Assembly (NCBI RefSeq): GCF_008831285.2
Contig: NC_045138.2
Location: forward strand, 17,207,934-17,271,933
DNA from: Nymphaea colorata
Lineage: Eukaryota; Streptophyta; Magnoliopsida; Nymphaeales; Nymphaeaceae
Length of the DNA: 64,000 nt
Direction: 5' to 3'
Shown here: positions 38,168 through 47,361 of the stretch, piece by piece
Layout: every line of letters begins with the position of its first letter
How positions within the stretch are numbered: position 1 is the first letter of the stretch
Notes under the pieces: model-generated
The model's database searches: none
What the model was told of the DNA's origin: nothing
Seen by the model: only the letters and a program-made list of their open reading frames with translations
Translations under genes and position numbers: made by a program

Positions 38168-38800
38168 TTTAAAATTTTGTGACTAATCATGACGTAGGTG
38201 AATTTCTTGTTGGGTAGCGTTAAATGGGACGAGAAAGGCTCCGTGGTGGCAATTGCCCACATGTAGACACTGGAACCATTTGCAAACAGGGAAGCTGTTG
38301 TTAAGGCTGCACATGAGTCAAGCAAGCTTGAGTTGGGTCAGCCCGAGCTTTGACTAGACTCAACACTCTACTCGAACTTGATAGAATAAGCTCGAGTACA
38401 ACTTGACAATACAGCGTGGAGCTTGAGCTCGAGCTCAACTCATTTCTGTTAAGCATGTCTCGTTTCTTTTAAATAATTTAGCTTTTTAACTCGTTTAGTT
38501 GTTACTCATTTAACTATTTTCTTATTATTTTTCAACATTTGTTGTATAGTCGAATCGAGTAAAGTTTAAACAAATCCAATTCTTACAACTTGACTTGGAC
38601 TCGTTTGAGCGTACATTTGAAGTCAAGCTTGAGTTGAGCTTTGACAAGTGAGTTCAAGGCAAACTCGAGGCCGGCTCGACTTGTTGTGCAGCCCTACATA
38701 CTCAACACACTCAGATCACGCGCCATGGGTAAAAGCCGACCCTCGCAAATATCTATTGGCTAAAGGAGAAACATCCACGAATTTAATCAATGTCTTACGA
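38168..38800 (+). pseudogene. Decayed partial copy of HISN2 (intron 1 end and exon 2)
   Basis: 38168-38297 matches HISN2 47893-48030. The match includes the last ~25 bp of intron 1 and its tag acceptor, so this is a DNA-level copy and not a retrocopy. Exon 2 begins at 38198 as in the parent. It has a one-base loss in the AIAQNVDTG stretch, giving an early stop (ATG TAG), and it lacks about 14 bp (around the ILMQ codons). A 395-bp MITE interrupts it (38302-38696). The match resumes at about 38703 (actcagatcac) and again at 38750-38795 (ggctaaaggagaaacatccacgaattt). Exons 3-5 are not seen. Confidence 0.88.
38302..38696. mobile_element. hAT-like MITE inside the HISN2 pseudogene
   Basis: Ends are TAAGGCTGCACA and TGTGCAGCCCTA, inverted repeats with one mismatch. 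The interior carries the gagctcgag/gactcg motif family of the 24562 element. It splits the HISN2 copy into two matching halves, which confirms it as an insertion. Flanking 8-mers (gctgttgt and catactca) do not match, so the target duplication has decayed. Confidence 0.75.
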
Positions 38801-39384
38801 AGGTTAAGCTTTCAATACCTGGGATTGTGGGACATCTTGGCATATGCTACCACAGTTGAGAGAGAGGGAGAGGGAACCTTTTCTTTAGTTTAAACAATCA
38901 TGCGATAGAGGAGTTAGAATTGATTCTGACGCTCTTTATGAGAGTCATCAAATTGTTCAACTGCAAGGTCAAATTTTGTCTTGTGGAAAACCCAGAAGTG
39001 CAATTATCTAGCAGATACATCTGCGAAAAGAGAACAGGGAGATCGAAGGAACCATGTTTGGCTGATAGGAATTAACTCTTAGCAAATCAAAAAACATAAT
39101 CCATTCTTCAGCAAAAAGAATGGAAGATGGAAGGGTCTTAGGTGGAAGGGACTTCTCGTCATCCCGTTTAGGAATAGATAGAGATATCCTGGATTAAGTC
39201 CCAGCCCACAAACTCCTGGGATTAGATTTCCATTGCACAACCTGAACATGAGAATTTGAAAAAGAGGCCATTAACTGAAAATAAACCAAAGTTTCTAATA
39301 AAGATTCTTTCTGTGTTTCTTTTGTTGCGCATCAAGAAGCTTCGTATTGCTCTGACACTACTCAACATTCTGTACTTAGAAGTA
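38801..39384. other. No gene seen
   Basis: Non-coding link between the HISN2 and GAUT pseudogene pieces; no recognisable exon. Confidence 0.4.
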
Positions 39385-40090
39385 AGAAGAATAGCCGCTA
39401 TTTAACAATTGAAATGATAAACTACACCCAACTATTGAGCTCTTCCATTTGCCGAAGTTTACATCATTATAAGGATCATACCAAAACCTCAGAGAAAAAT
39501 GAAAAGAAAGAAACGTTGGGTGGAATTGGTGGAGAGAAATGTCTACCTGTAATGGCAGCAGAAACTCTGAATGAAGAATCAAATACCATAGATTCCTGGA
39601 TCATGTTATGCAGTGACCTGTAAATCTCAATCCATCATCTGTGACATTGCAGTTGGACTATAGCTTCCAACAAGCATGATCACTCCCCTAACAAACAAGG
39701 ATTTTTAGCACTGAGCATAATGCAGCTCTGTCAAAGTGATATTCTGTTCTTCCTAAATTAGAATAAAGCTATTCATGGATGTTGCAATGTTGGAGATAAG
39801 GTTGGTAATAATTAAGAAATCTGGACCAACACCCTTTAAAATTGGGAATGCCAATATCAAGCCATGGTTTCAAGTTCCCATAGCCAAGGCCAAGCACATG
39901 CTACCTACGATCTAGCACTGTAGTCATGTTATAGAAGATAACTAATCCCACAGGCAAGCAACCCACTTTCCATAACTGCCTTCTTTTGCTCTGCCTTGGA
40001 AATACTGCTTGAAAAGTGGAGGAAGAAACATTGGAAAAAGAAAAAGACAACCAAAGATGAAATAATTATGAACTTGCTCCTACAGTCTCT
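39385..40090 (-). pseudogene. Inverted copy of the GAUT last exon, 3' UTR and intron end
   Basis: The reverse complement matches 35170-35900. It includes the end of intron 8 (phrases gtaggagcaa and tcttcctcc), the cag acceptor, exon 9 and the 3' UTR. The copied exon is 39990-39769, 222 bp against 276 bp in the parent. The 54-bp in-frame loss removes the 18 residues from DSSKSRE to AVIHYD, including the conserved His of HxxGxxKPW. The Trp codon of HRWHV is TAG. Retained intron and UTR show a DNA-level duplication. No upstream GAUT exons are present. Confidence 0.92.
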
Positions 40091-41149
40091 GGACTGTGTA
40101 TATGTGTGTGTGTGTGTGTGTACACAATTTCATTCACCTGTGCATGCTTGAAGAAAAAGAGGATTCATGTTGTGATCTAAGATTTCACCTTAATGACGTT
40201 GAAAGCTTGTATACAGTCTTAAATTTCATTACAGTTATTGAATCTCAGTAGATCTATGTACTGCAGTTTGTGAATAAGTGTACATTGGTGCATCCTATCA
40301 TTAGTACCCAAATAGTAGAATCTCTATTCACCGGTGGTGGAGCTATATATGGGGAACGCCATGTGGGACTTTTCAAAAGGGGCCATAGAGCATTTTCAAA
40401 AGTTCTTACGTGTGAGAATGCAAACTTTTGGAAATCCAAAGGGGTTCCCCCATCCCTGTCATTCATCCAGCTAGGTGATTGGGCATGAGGCTTTTGATCT
40501 CTATCTCTCTTAGTACATACTACATAGCAATCTAAAATTGTAATGATGAAGTGTATTATCTCATTGTACAATGACTTAACATTATCATTGCACAGACTTA
40601 ATTAATATCTCATTGTAGCTAGATGGCTGCATTGGATCCAATATTTGAATTTGTTTGCATAACCAGAAGGAATTGGTCGACACATCCATTAAAAAGGCAG
40701 CTTCTTCCGAGATCCACCCCTTCAAGCCTGCCTGCGGAAGTGTTGAAGGCATCAGGCATCAGGCATCAGGCATAACCAAGTCCTAATCTCTATCAAACAC
40801 AAGGTTTAATACTCAAGTTTGAAGCATGTATAGGCCTCACAGTGTGGGGCACTGGGCTGGGCTTTTATGACTTTCCCGAGATAGGTGTGTTTATCACGAC
40901 AGGTTTTCCTTAGAATTTTATCAGATGAGCCAGAAACAATATATTGAAACCAAAGTTTAGAGGGATTAAAAACGAACTAGTATGACATTGTTGCACTCTT
41001 TACTGAGAACAAGAAGAAAGAAAAGGTTGAAAAGAAGTGGACAAAAGAAGACAATTATACAGGAAGCAGAGAGAATGGGTCCTTTTCTTGAAATTATGGT
41101 GATTTGTAACTTAGATTAATGCTTGTCCGTAACATATTTAAGACAAAAT
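40091..41149. other. No gene seen; (TG)n at 40100-40121
   Basis: Non-coding spacer with a TG microsatellite of about 10 repeats. 40329-40480 begins ccggtggtggagctata, which resembles the end of the MITE at 32302, but no partner end was found. Confidence 0.4.
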
Positions 41150-42690
41150 AGAAGAATGAGTTAAACTTCATGGTAATTAAGCCTGAAGTTGCACCCAAGT
41201 GATGACTTCCAGACCTCCTAGTACCTGTTGCAGTTAGAGTCAATGTGGTTCATCTCTAATAGTGTGAAGTAATTCAAGTATCTGGGTAGGCCTAGTGATA
41301 ACTTAAAAATGAAGGGTTTGTTTTGTTCCATAAAAGAGTTTGTTTTGTTCCATAAAAGAGTCATCGTCCGCCCTCAACAGGTTTTCTTCTGCACTTCTTC
41401 CCGATTAACCTATGTAAAAGGTCTCTAATGCAAAAAATCTGATTAAACTCCCATGGTCTTGTCATATAAAAAGCCAGTGATGCCTTGTTCTAATCCACGT
41501 TAAGCATAGGATTTCTGTTCAGATACCCCATGGGATATTCAGCTTTTTTAATGTCTTCAAATTTTCTCAAAGGGCCTAAACCCAGTGTGATTCCACAAAT
41601 ACTGAGAAGAACAATGCTGGTGGAGCTTCCAACCAGTTGCTTTTCAAGCTTCTGCAGTGAAGACCAGACTAGCATCTTCATGCTGCCAGTTTGAGAACTT
41701 ACAATTGGACCAAGCAATAACCTAAGCTTTTTCCATTTTCTGGCTTATTTTCATTGTAAAATTTATGTTTCAGAAGAATTCTCCTTTTCTGGGAAAAAAA
41801 ATCATCCTGTGAATGCGAGCATGCATGTGTGTGTGTGCATGGGTATATGTATGACCTCTGGTTTGTAATTTTCCAACTTCTATTTCTGTGCCAAAATGCC
41901 AGCCTGGGCGCGTTCATGATGGCCTGTTGATAACTGACGCGAAAGCTGCTAATATGTCTCTCCGAAGTTCAACATTATTAACGGTTTGGTGTAAACAAAT
42001 TGAGGAAGTAGGAACTAATAAAAAGGTTATAAAAAATTTCAATTAACAGGTGGGCAAATGTTACTGTATACAATGATCTATTCACCTGCATTTTACATCT
42101 ATCAAAATATTAAGAAATAGTCAGTTTTTATGTGTTAAGCTTATGCAAGAAACGTATCTTGATGAATGAGGCCTAAGGTACCCACTCGTAACCCATGTGG
42201 TTGACAGCACCGACACACAAAGGGCATAGGTGAGTCCTATGCTCAAATTCTGTGAAGTTAAATTTGAAATGACAACACTATTAAAAGCAAGTTTATCAGT
42301 GAGGTTGAAGAAAATATAAGAAGCGCATGCAGGAACCTTCAAGGCATGCGTCAAAATGATGTATTGCACAGAAGTAGCGTTTGAGAATTATTTGCGCCTA
42401 ACTTCACTGTTTCGCATTATGTATACCTTAAGTGAATCATATTACATATGGTTGTATATGTGCATGTCAGCATGCTTTTCCATCATTTGAGTTCCTGGAA
42501 CATCATGTCAATGTTTCATGAAAACATGCTCATGTAGGCCATATGAAAATTAACTGAGCTGTGTAGGCGAGGATTTGATTAAAGACATGCCATGGTTTTT
42601 TTTTTCATAACAAGCTGCATGAAAAACTTGCTCAATTTCTGTTGCTTCTGCAGGATCGGTCTGACATTTTGGAATGAGTTGGCTTATGCG
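41150..42690 (+). pseudogene. Decayed partial copy of the OSB gene (intron 1 to start of exon 2)
   Basis: 41168-41226 and 42082-42690 match OSB intron 1 (54040-54098 and 54111-54745) in the same order and strand. The match ends with the acceptor ttgcttctgcag and the exon start encoding IGLTFWNELAYA. Within intron 1 the copy carries a block of about 850 bp (about 41227-42081) that the intact gene lacks. That block includes a 23-bp tandem repeat (ttgttttgttccataaaagag, about 41315-41363) and an unrecognised 75-codon minus-strand frame. The copy stops abruptly after the first ~36 bp of exon 2 and joins an inverted piece of the downstream repeat. OSB exons 3-5 are absent. Confidence 0.88.
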
Positions 42691-43236
42691 GTTGGAGATT
42701 TTGGAGTAATGATGTAGACACCAGAATTAGCGTATCATATGCCTGCTCGTGTCACATGAACCATAAGACGAAAATCATGCGTTCCTTCCACCCACGGAGC
42801 AACTTTTCAGAAATGGATCAACTGTAGTTAATCAGAAATTATGTCTACCGAAAACAAACTGCTCCTGCAAGCAGGCAATGCATTTGGCCATACTGAAGGA
42901 TATTTGCTACATTATCTGCATCTTAATCATGAGAAATTATCAAAACTTTTGACTCATCTCTCTGGAGAGACTGCATTTTTGAGTCAAAGACAGCCAGCTG
43001 TGACTCAACCCATGAAGTCTTAAATTGTTTTCCAGAAGTTCAGCATATCATACAAAGGCGGTTCTTCGGATGGAATATCATTCAATGCTTTAATAGGCGA
43101 TTCAGTAAGAGGGAGAGGTTGCTCCGTGGGAGGAAGGAACACATGATTTTCGTCTTATGGTTCATGTGACAGGAGCAGGCATATGATACACTAATTCTGG
43201 TGTCTACCATCATTACTCCAAAAACTCCAACCGCAC
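42686..43236. repeat. Inverted pair from the 'A' repeat (arms ~118 bp)
   Basis: 42686-42803 is the reverse complement of about 43119-43236, sharing ttggagtaatgatg, accagaattagcgtatcatatgcc and cataagacgaaaatcatg. The 43119 copy belongs to the longer A block; the 42686 copy is a stray inverted piece fused to the OSB pseudogene. The 315-bp loop contains an open frame of 60 codons (42841-43023) that I do not recognise. Confidence 0.8.
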
Positions 43237-43432
43237 CTGAATAGAAATATGTTTCTGCACATTGATCTAGGGACTGCCTCCTACCTAATCCACTAAGATC
43301 CTGCATATTAGCATGGCTCCAGTATAATCAATCCTTCATATATTTGGATCACTGATGTTCATATACATAATAGTACCGCGGAAAAATTGTATTCCACATA
43401 CAAAGCTTTAGAATTGAAGAACGTACTATTTG
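43028..43432. repeat. 'A' block, upstream copy (matches 55908-56248)
   Basis: Matches the downstream copy from ttccagaagttcagc to attgaagaacgt, with an extra ~75 bp near 43290-43365. Read on the minus strand, both copies keep the same open stretch (SPIKALND/SPIKALKG, then IPSEEPxL and LNFWK). Both also keep an exon-like piece encoding QSLDQCAExYFYSG before a GT. It may be the remains of a minus-strand gene, but I do not recognise the family. Confidence 0.8.
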
Positions 43433-46378
43433 ATTTAACTTGTTTCATCTAATGACTTCACCTTTCACGAGATATTTTTTCTGCGGACAATTCTGACCCG
43501 GTCCATGGTCTGATAAGAGACCACAACAACGTCTAGACAAAAGACGCATTCAAATTATAGATTCATCACTTCAGAACACCATGCTAAATTCGTCCCACAA
43601 ACAAGTGGGAGGTTGGACAGTCAAGCTTCACCATTTTAATCTCACACACCTGAACTTCCTTGCAAATGATAATCCAATGTGTATAGTCCGCAAATGGAAT
43701 TTATTTAGAAGATTGTGTGTGATTTCTCCGCTGTGCTTTCTGCTGGTTTTCCAAACCTATCTTGGCTTGCTGTATCTGTTGCCAGTCACATTAGTTCCTG
43801 ATTTCGAACATGATTCATTTGCGCCACTCACCAATAATCATTGCAAGAACATGATCCATCTTTGAAATGATGAAACCTAGTTCTGTCGCGAACAATAATT
43901 TCTCTTCCAAAGATCTTCGATACTAACTTTGACACTTGGTGACAGTCGCTGCAAACTCTGAGGTTCTTCACCATACGGATAGTCTGTCCTGCATTTGAGT
44001 GGATGAGCCCGAAAGCGATTGCCAACTTCTCGCTGTGTCGAGCAAGTGCATTTTCTTTCTCTTCTTCGTCCAAATCAAGAAGCACTTTAGATGTATTTGG
44101 CTTATAACCCACCCTTTCTAACCTCCTACTCATCTCATCTAACATAAGGTAGATTTCTTTGGTTTGTGGATGTGTCTTATCTCCAACTATGAACTCATGA
44201 ACGAGGCCACCCATTTCTATGAACGTACAACCAGGAGGTTTCTTCACTCCTGAATTTTTCATCATCTTCCTCACCCTGACTGCATCTTCCCATCGACCAG
44301 CAGAGCAATACATGTTTGATTGCAGAACATATACACCACTGTTTGATGGGTCTAGTTCAATCAGTCGTTCGCCGACATCCACAGCCAGCTCCACGTTGCC
44401 ATGAACCTGGCAGCCACCCAGTAGAGCTCCCCAGACGAACCTGTCTGGCTCCAACGGCATTCCTTCTATGAATTCTTTTGCTTCTTGGAGCAACCCAGCA
44501 CGGCCCAGGAGATCAACCATGCAAGCGTAGTGCTCCATATCAGGTACAAGACCATACTGACTCCTCATTGCTCTAAAAAGCCTACGCCCTTCGTCAACTA
44601 AGCCTGCATGACTACACGCACATAAAACCCCTACAAATGTCACTCTGTTGGGCTTCACCCCTGCGAGTTGCATTGCAGAAAACTTCTCCAGAGCATCGTT
44701 TGCATGCCCATGCATGGCTAACCCAGTGATCATGGCAGTCCAGACCGATACATCCCGCTTTGAAGTTGATTCAAATACCTTTTTTGCATTGTCAATGCTG
44801 CCACATTTCGAGTACATGTCAATAAGTGCAGTCACCACAAACTCATCGATGGGGATCTTTTTCCTCTCCAGGTAAACATGTGCCCACATCCCCTGCAGCA
44901 ATGCACCCAAATCAGCACATGCAGACAGCACACTGAGCATGGTGATCTCGTTAGGTTTCACCTTAGAGATCAACATATCTTCAAATAGGCTCAATGTTTC
45001 CTTGCTCATCCGACTTTGAGCATATCCAGCCAACATTGAATTCCAAGTTACCAAATTTCTTTGAGGCATTTCATCGAAGACTTTCCTTGAGATTGTCAAG
45101 CAGCCACACTTTGCATACATATCAACCAAAGCAGTTTGTAGGACCACTCCAAGCTTCAGTCGTCTCTCTATTATCCATGAATGGAGCCGCTGTCCTGTTT
45201 CCAAATTCCCTGCTTGGGCACAGGCAGTAAGTGCAGTCACCATGGTCACTTCATCTGGCTCCACACCGGCATCCACCATCCGCTCGAACATAACAAGCGC
45301 CTGAGTGTAATCTTGAGATTGCACATAGCAATTGATCATGGTGTTCCAGCACACCAAGTCTCGCTGAGGCGTTTCATCAAATACTTTTTTCGCGGCCGCG
45401 TGATCGCCACAACTCGAATACATATGAATTAACGCATTCTGGATAAAACCATCTCCGCCAAGCCCGGCGGCGATCGCCCGGCCGTGAGTTTCCCGACCCC
45501 GAGGGAGCGATCCCAGTCGGGCACACGCCTTGATCAGAAACGTGAAAGTGTGGTGGTCGAATCCAGCTCCCGACTCCTGCGTTTCTCGGAAGAAGTCAAG
45601 AGCAAGCTCAGGGGTGGCGCTGCTGGCGTAGCCCCGGATGATGGTGTTGGTGATGAAGGTGTTGGGATTCTGAATCTGAGAGAAGACGAGGCGGGCGTAC
45701 TCAATGCTGCCGTGTGGCGAAATTGCGCAGAAAGCCACCACGCGACTGATGGGGAAGGTAAGTGAGGACAGATGGTGCCTGATCATGTTGCCATGGATCA
45801 CTTTGAGTGTCCCCATGTCCCTGCATCTCTCTAGAAGGAGGAGACATGGATGATGGGAGATGGAGATGGCTGACGTTCCCCATTTAGGTGCGAGTTCCGG
45901 TGGTGGTAGTGGTGGCGGTGGTAGTGGGAGCTTACAGTGGAGCAGCATGGGTGTCAAGGAGAGCGATAGATTGTCAGATTTGATGGTTTTGCAGAAACCA
46001 AGATTTGGCATTGAAGAGATCTGACGATCAAAATCATCGTCACCACTGTCATGTAGACTTTCATGAATTTGATCTTATCGGATACCAGATTTAGGCAAGA
46101 ATAAACGGCGCGAGTGACAGTACAACAGAGTGCAACTTGCAGAGGAGGGATGCAGGATCGTCACTAAAGAGGGCCTTAGTTCAAATCCTGACGACTGTTG
46201 CATCCTGCTCGAGTATATACTGACCAGAAAAGATCTGGTATTTGATGACATCGAAATCCAGATATTTACTTTACGATTTCAACGTTTTGATTGTTGTCTT
46301 TTTTCGAACACTAGATGCTTCAGATTTAACGTGGCTAGGTGCTGAAGAAATAGTTCAGGCCTCTGATTCTACCATTTT
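43433..46378. other. ~2.95-kb insertion carrying the PPR gene
   Basis: In the downstream unit the A and B blocks are contiguous at 56241-56248 (gccatttg). Here they are separated by this segment. Similar 8-mers flank it: actatttg (43425-43432) and accatttt (46371-46378), a 6-of-8 match to each other and both close to gccatttg. That fits an insertion with an 8-bp target duplication. The alternative is deletion from the other copy between short repeats. No terminal inverted repeat or poly-A tract is visible. Confidence 0.55.
43828..46011 (-). CDS. PLS-class pentatricopeptide repeat protein with E and DYW domains
   Basis: Single-exon gene of 727 aa; the start is the first ATG of the frame. PPR-DYW proteins bind organellar transcripts in a base-specific way and deaminate C to U. 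The N-terminus (about 1-60) is Ser/Leu/Pro-rich with a run of prolines and fits an organelle transit peptide. Repeats run from about residue 75 to 520, seen as recurring units such as NALIHMYSSCGD, CWNTMINCYVQ, TALVDMYAKCG, TWNSMLAGYAQ, TALIDMYSKCG and VWTAMITGLAMHG. The E/E+ region holds KKPPGCTFIEM. The DYW domain ends in NDYW, has the HSEK zinc/catalytic site (HxE), and has the CSDC and CSC cysteines. All deaminase residues are present, so it looks functional. The editing target cannot be read from sequence. It sits between halves of a duplicated block. Confidence 0.95.
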   Translation of the reverse strand: MPNLGFCKTIKSDNLSLSLTPMLLHCKLPLPPPPLPPPELAPKWGTSAISISHHPCLLLLERCRDMGTLKVIHGNMIRHHLSSLTFPISRVVAFCAISPHGSIEYARLVFSQIQNPNTFITNTIIRGYASSATPELALDFFRETQESGAGFDHHTFTFLIKACARLGSLPRGRETHGRAIAAGLGGDGFIQNALIHMYSSCGDHAAAKKVFDETPQRDLVCWNTMINCYVQSQDYTQALVMFERMVDAGVEPDEVTMVTALTACAQAGNLETGQRLHSWIIERRLKLGVVLQTALVDMYAKCGCLTISRKVFDEMPQRNLVTWNSMLAGYAQSRMSKETLSLFEDMLISKVKPNEITMLSVLSACADLGALLQGMWAHVYLERKKIPIDEFVVTALIDMYSKCGSIDNAKKVFESTSKRDVSVWTAMITGLAMHGHANDALEKFSAMQLAGVKPNRVTFVGVLCACSHAGLVDEGRRLFRAMRSQYGLVPDMEHYACMVDLLGRAGLLQEAKEFIEGMPLEPDRFVWGALLGGCQVHGNVELAVDVGERLIELDPSNSGVYVLQSNMYCSAGRWEDAVRVRKMMKNSGVKKPPGCTFIEMGGLVHEFIVGDKTHPQTKEIYLMLDEMSRRLERVGYKPNTSKVLLDLDEEEKENALARHSEKLAIAFGLIHSNAGQTIRMVKNLRVCSDCHQVSKLVSKIFGREIIVRDRTRFHHFKDGSCSCNDYW

Positions 46379-46670
46379 CGACTCTAATTTTCATCAAGAA
46401 TGCTTCAACCAAAATTGCCCAAAAAAGGATTCTCCATGATCCCCTTTGGTATTGGTACAAATCATTGAAACTCAAATCGGATGTAGATTTCTCGTAGCCG
46501 CAACGATAGATGGTCGTAAGCTTTTTAAGATGAAACGGCATGCTTTTTTCCTGGAAAAGCAACAACTGTAAAACCCGGACTATACCAAATAATCTCTCTC
46601 TCTTTCTCATACGTATTTTGTAGACGAATCCGGGAAATCAAAATTCTCGCAATATGTTCAAACTTCAAAG
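46370..46670. repeat. 'B' block, upstream copy (matches 56240-56525)
   Basis: Shares aagaatgcttcaaccaaaattgcc, gcaacgatagatggtcgta and tgggaaatcaaaatt with the downstream copy, in the same strand. This copy has several indels that break the reading frame kept in the downstream one. Confidence 0.85.
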
Positions 46671-47292
46671 CATTGGTTTCTGTCAAGAACTGAAAAAAGT
46701 CCCTATGAATGTGGAAACAAATTTGTCGAGCAACGCTTATGGGTTCGTCAGTTTTCTCAGTAAATGTCTGCCTGCCTATTCCTAAAACTTCATTAAACTA
46801 ATCTTCTTTGCAACACACATATTAACTACTTTTCAATACATTATTAATTCCCTGACAGCTAAACCATGAAAAATTTCATTCAGAACCTGCTTTCCAACAT
46901 ACGACAGTTTCTCACAAATTTTAACTTTTTTCTTTTTGCCCTCGTCATCTTTTTCATATTTTTAACTTCAGGCATCTTTCTCAATATTTATATAAAACCA
47001 CCTTCCACAGATTTAGTTCAATTTTCTGCTCACTATCTTCGATTGCACTTCATTTAGGCACTTAATCTTTTTCTCATGATTTAGTCAATATATCGCTTAG
47101 AGCTCTCTTTCCTTCAGCATTTCCTTGGTCACAGGACTTTCAATAAGGTGAATAGATAGCAGCAAGACTGTCAACGTTTACAGTGACAACAATGCTAATA
47201 ACGTTAACGACGTATGTGTCATGTCTTGGTAATGTCCTTATTCTTGAAATTATTCTTCAAAGCAGTGCTTGCTCAATTAACATAATCCGTTT
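46671..47292. other. HISN2 upstream region
   Basis: No gene seen. It should contain the HISN2 promoter, but I see no clear TATA box within 100 bp of the probable leader. Confidence 0.4.
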
Positions 47293-47361
47293 GTGAGCAC
47301 TCGCTCGCTAGAGTGCAATAATTTTAGTCGCGAGAGAGAGGGAGAAAGGGCGGCGAGCGCC

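Noticed and set aside
43581..43865. 94-codon + strand frame next to the PPR stop
   Set aside because: No motif, and it overlaps the PPR C-terminus on the other strand.
44219..45765. Several + strand frames across the PPR gene
   Set aside because: Antisense shadows of the 727-codon PPR frame, which carries repeats and a complete DYW domain.
46130..46215. Possible tRNA-derived SINE (agttcaaatcctg resembles a Pol III B box)
   Set aside because: No convincing A box at the right spacing, no poly-A tail and no flanking duplication.
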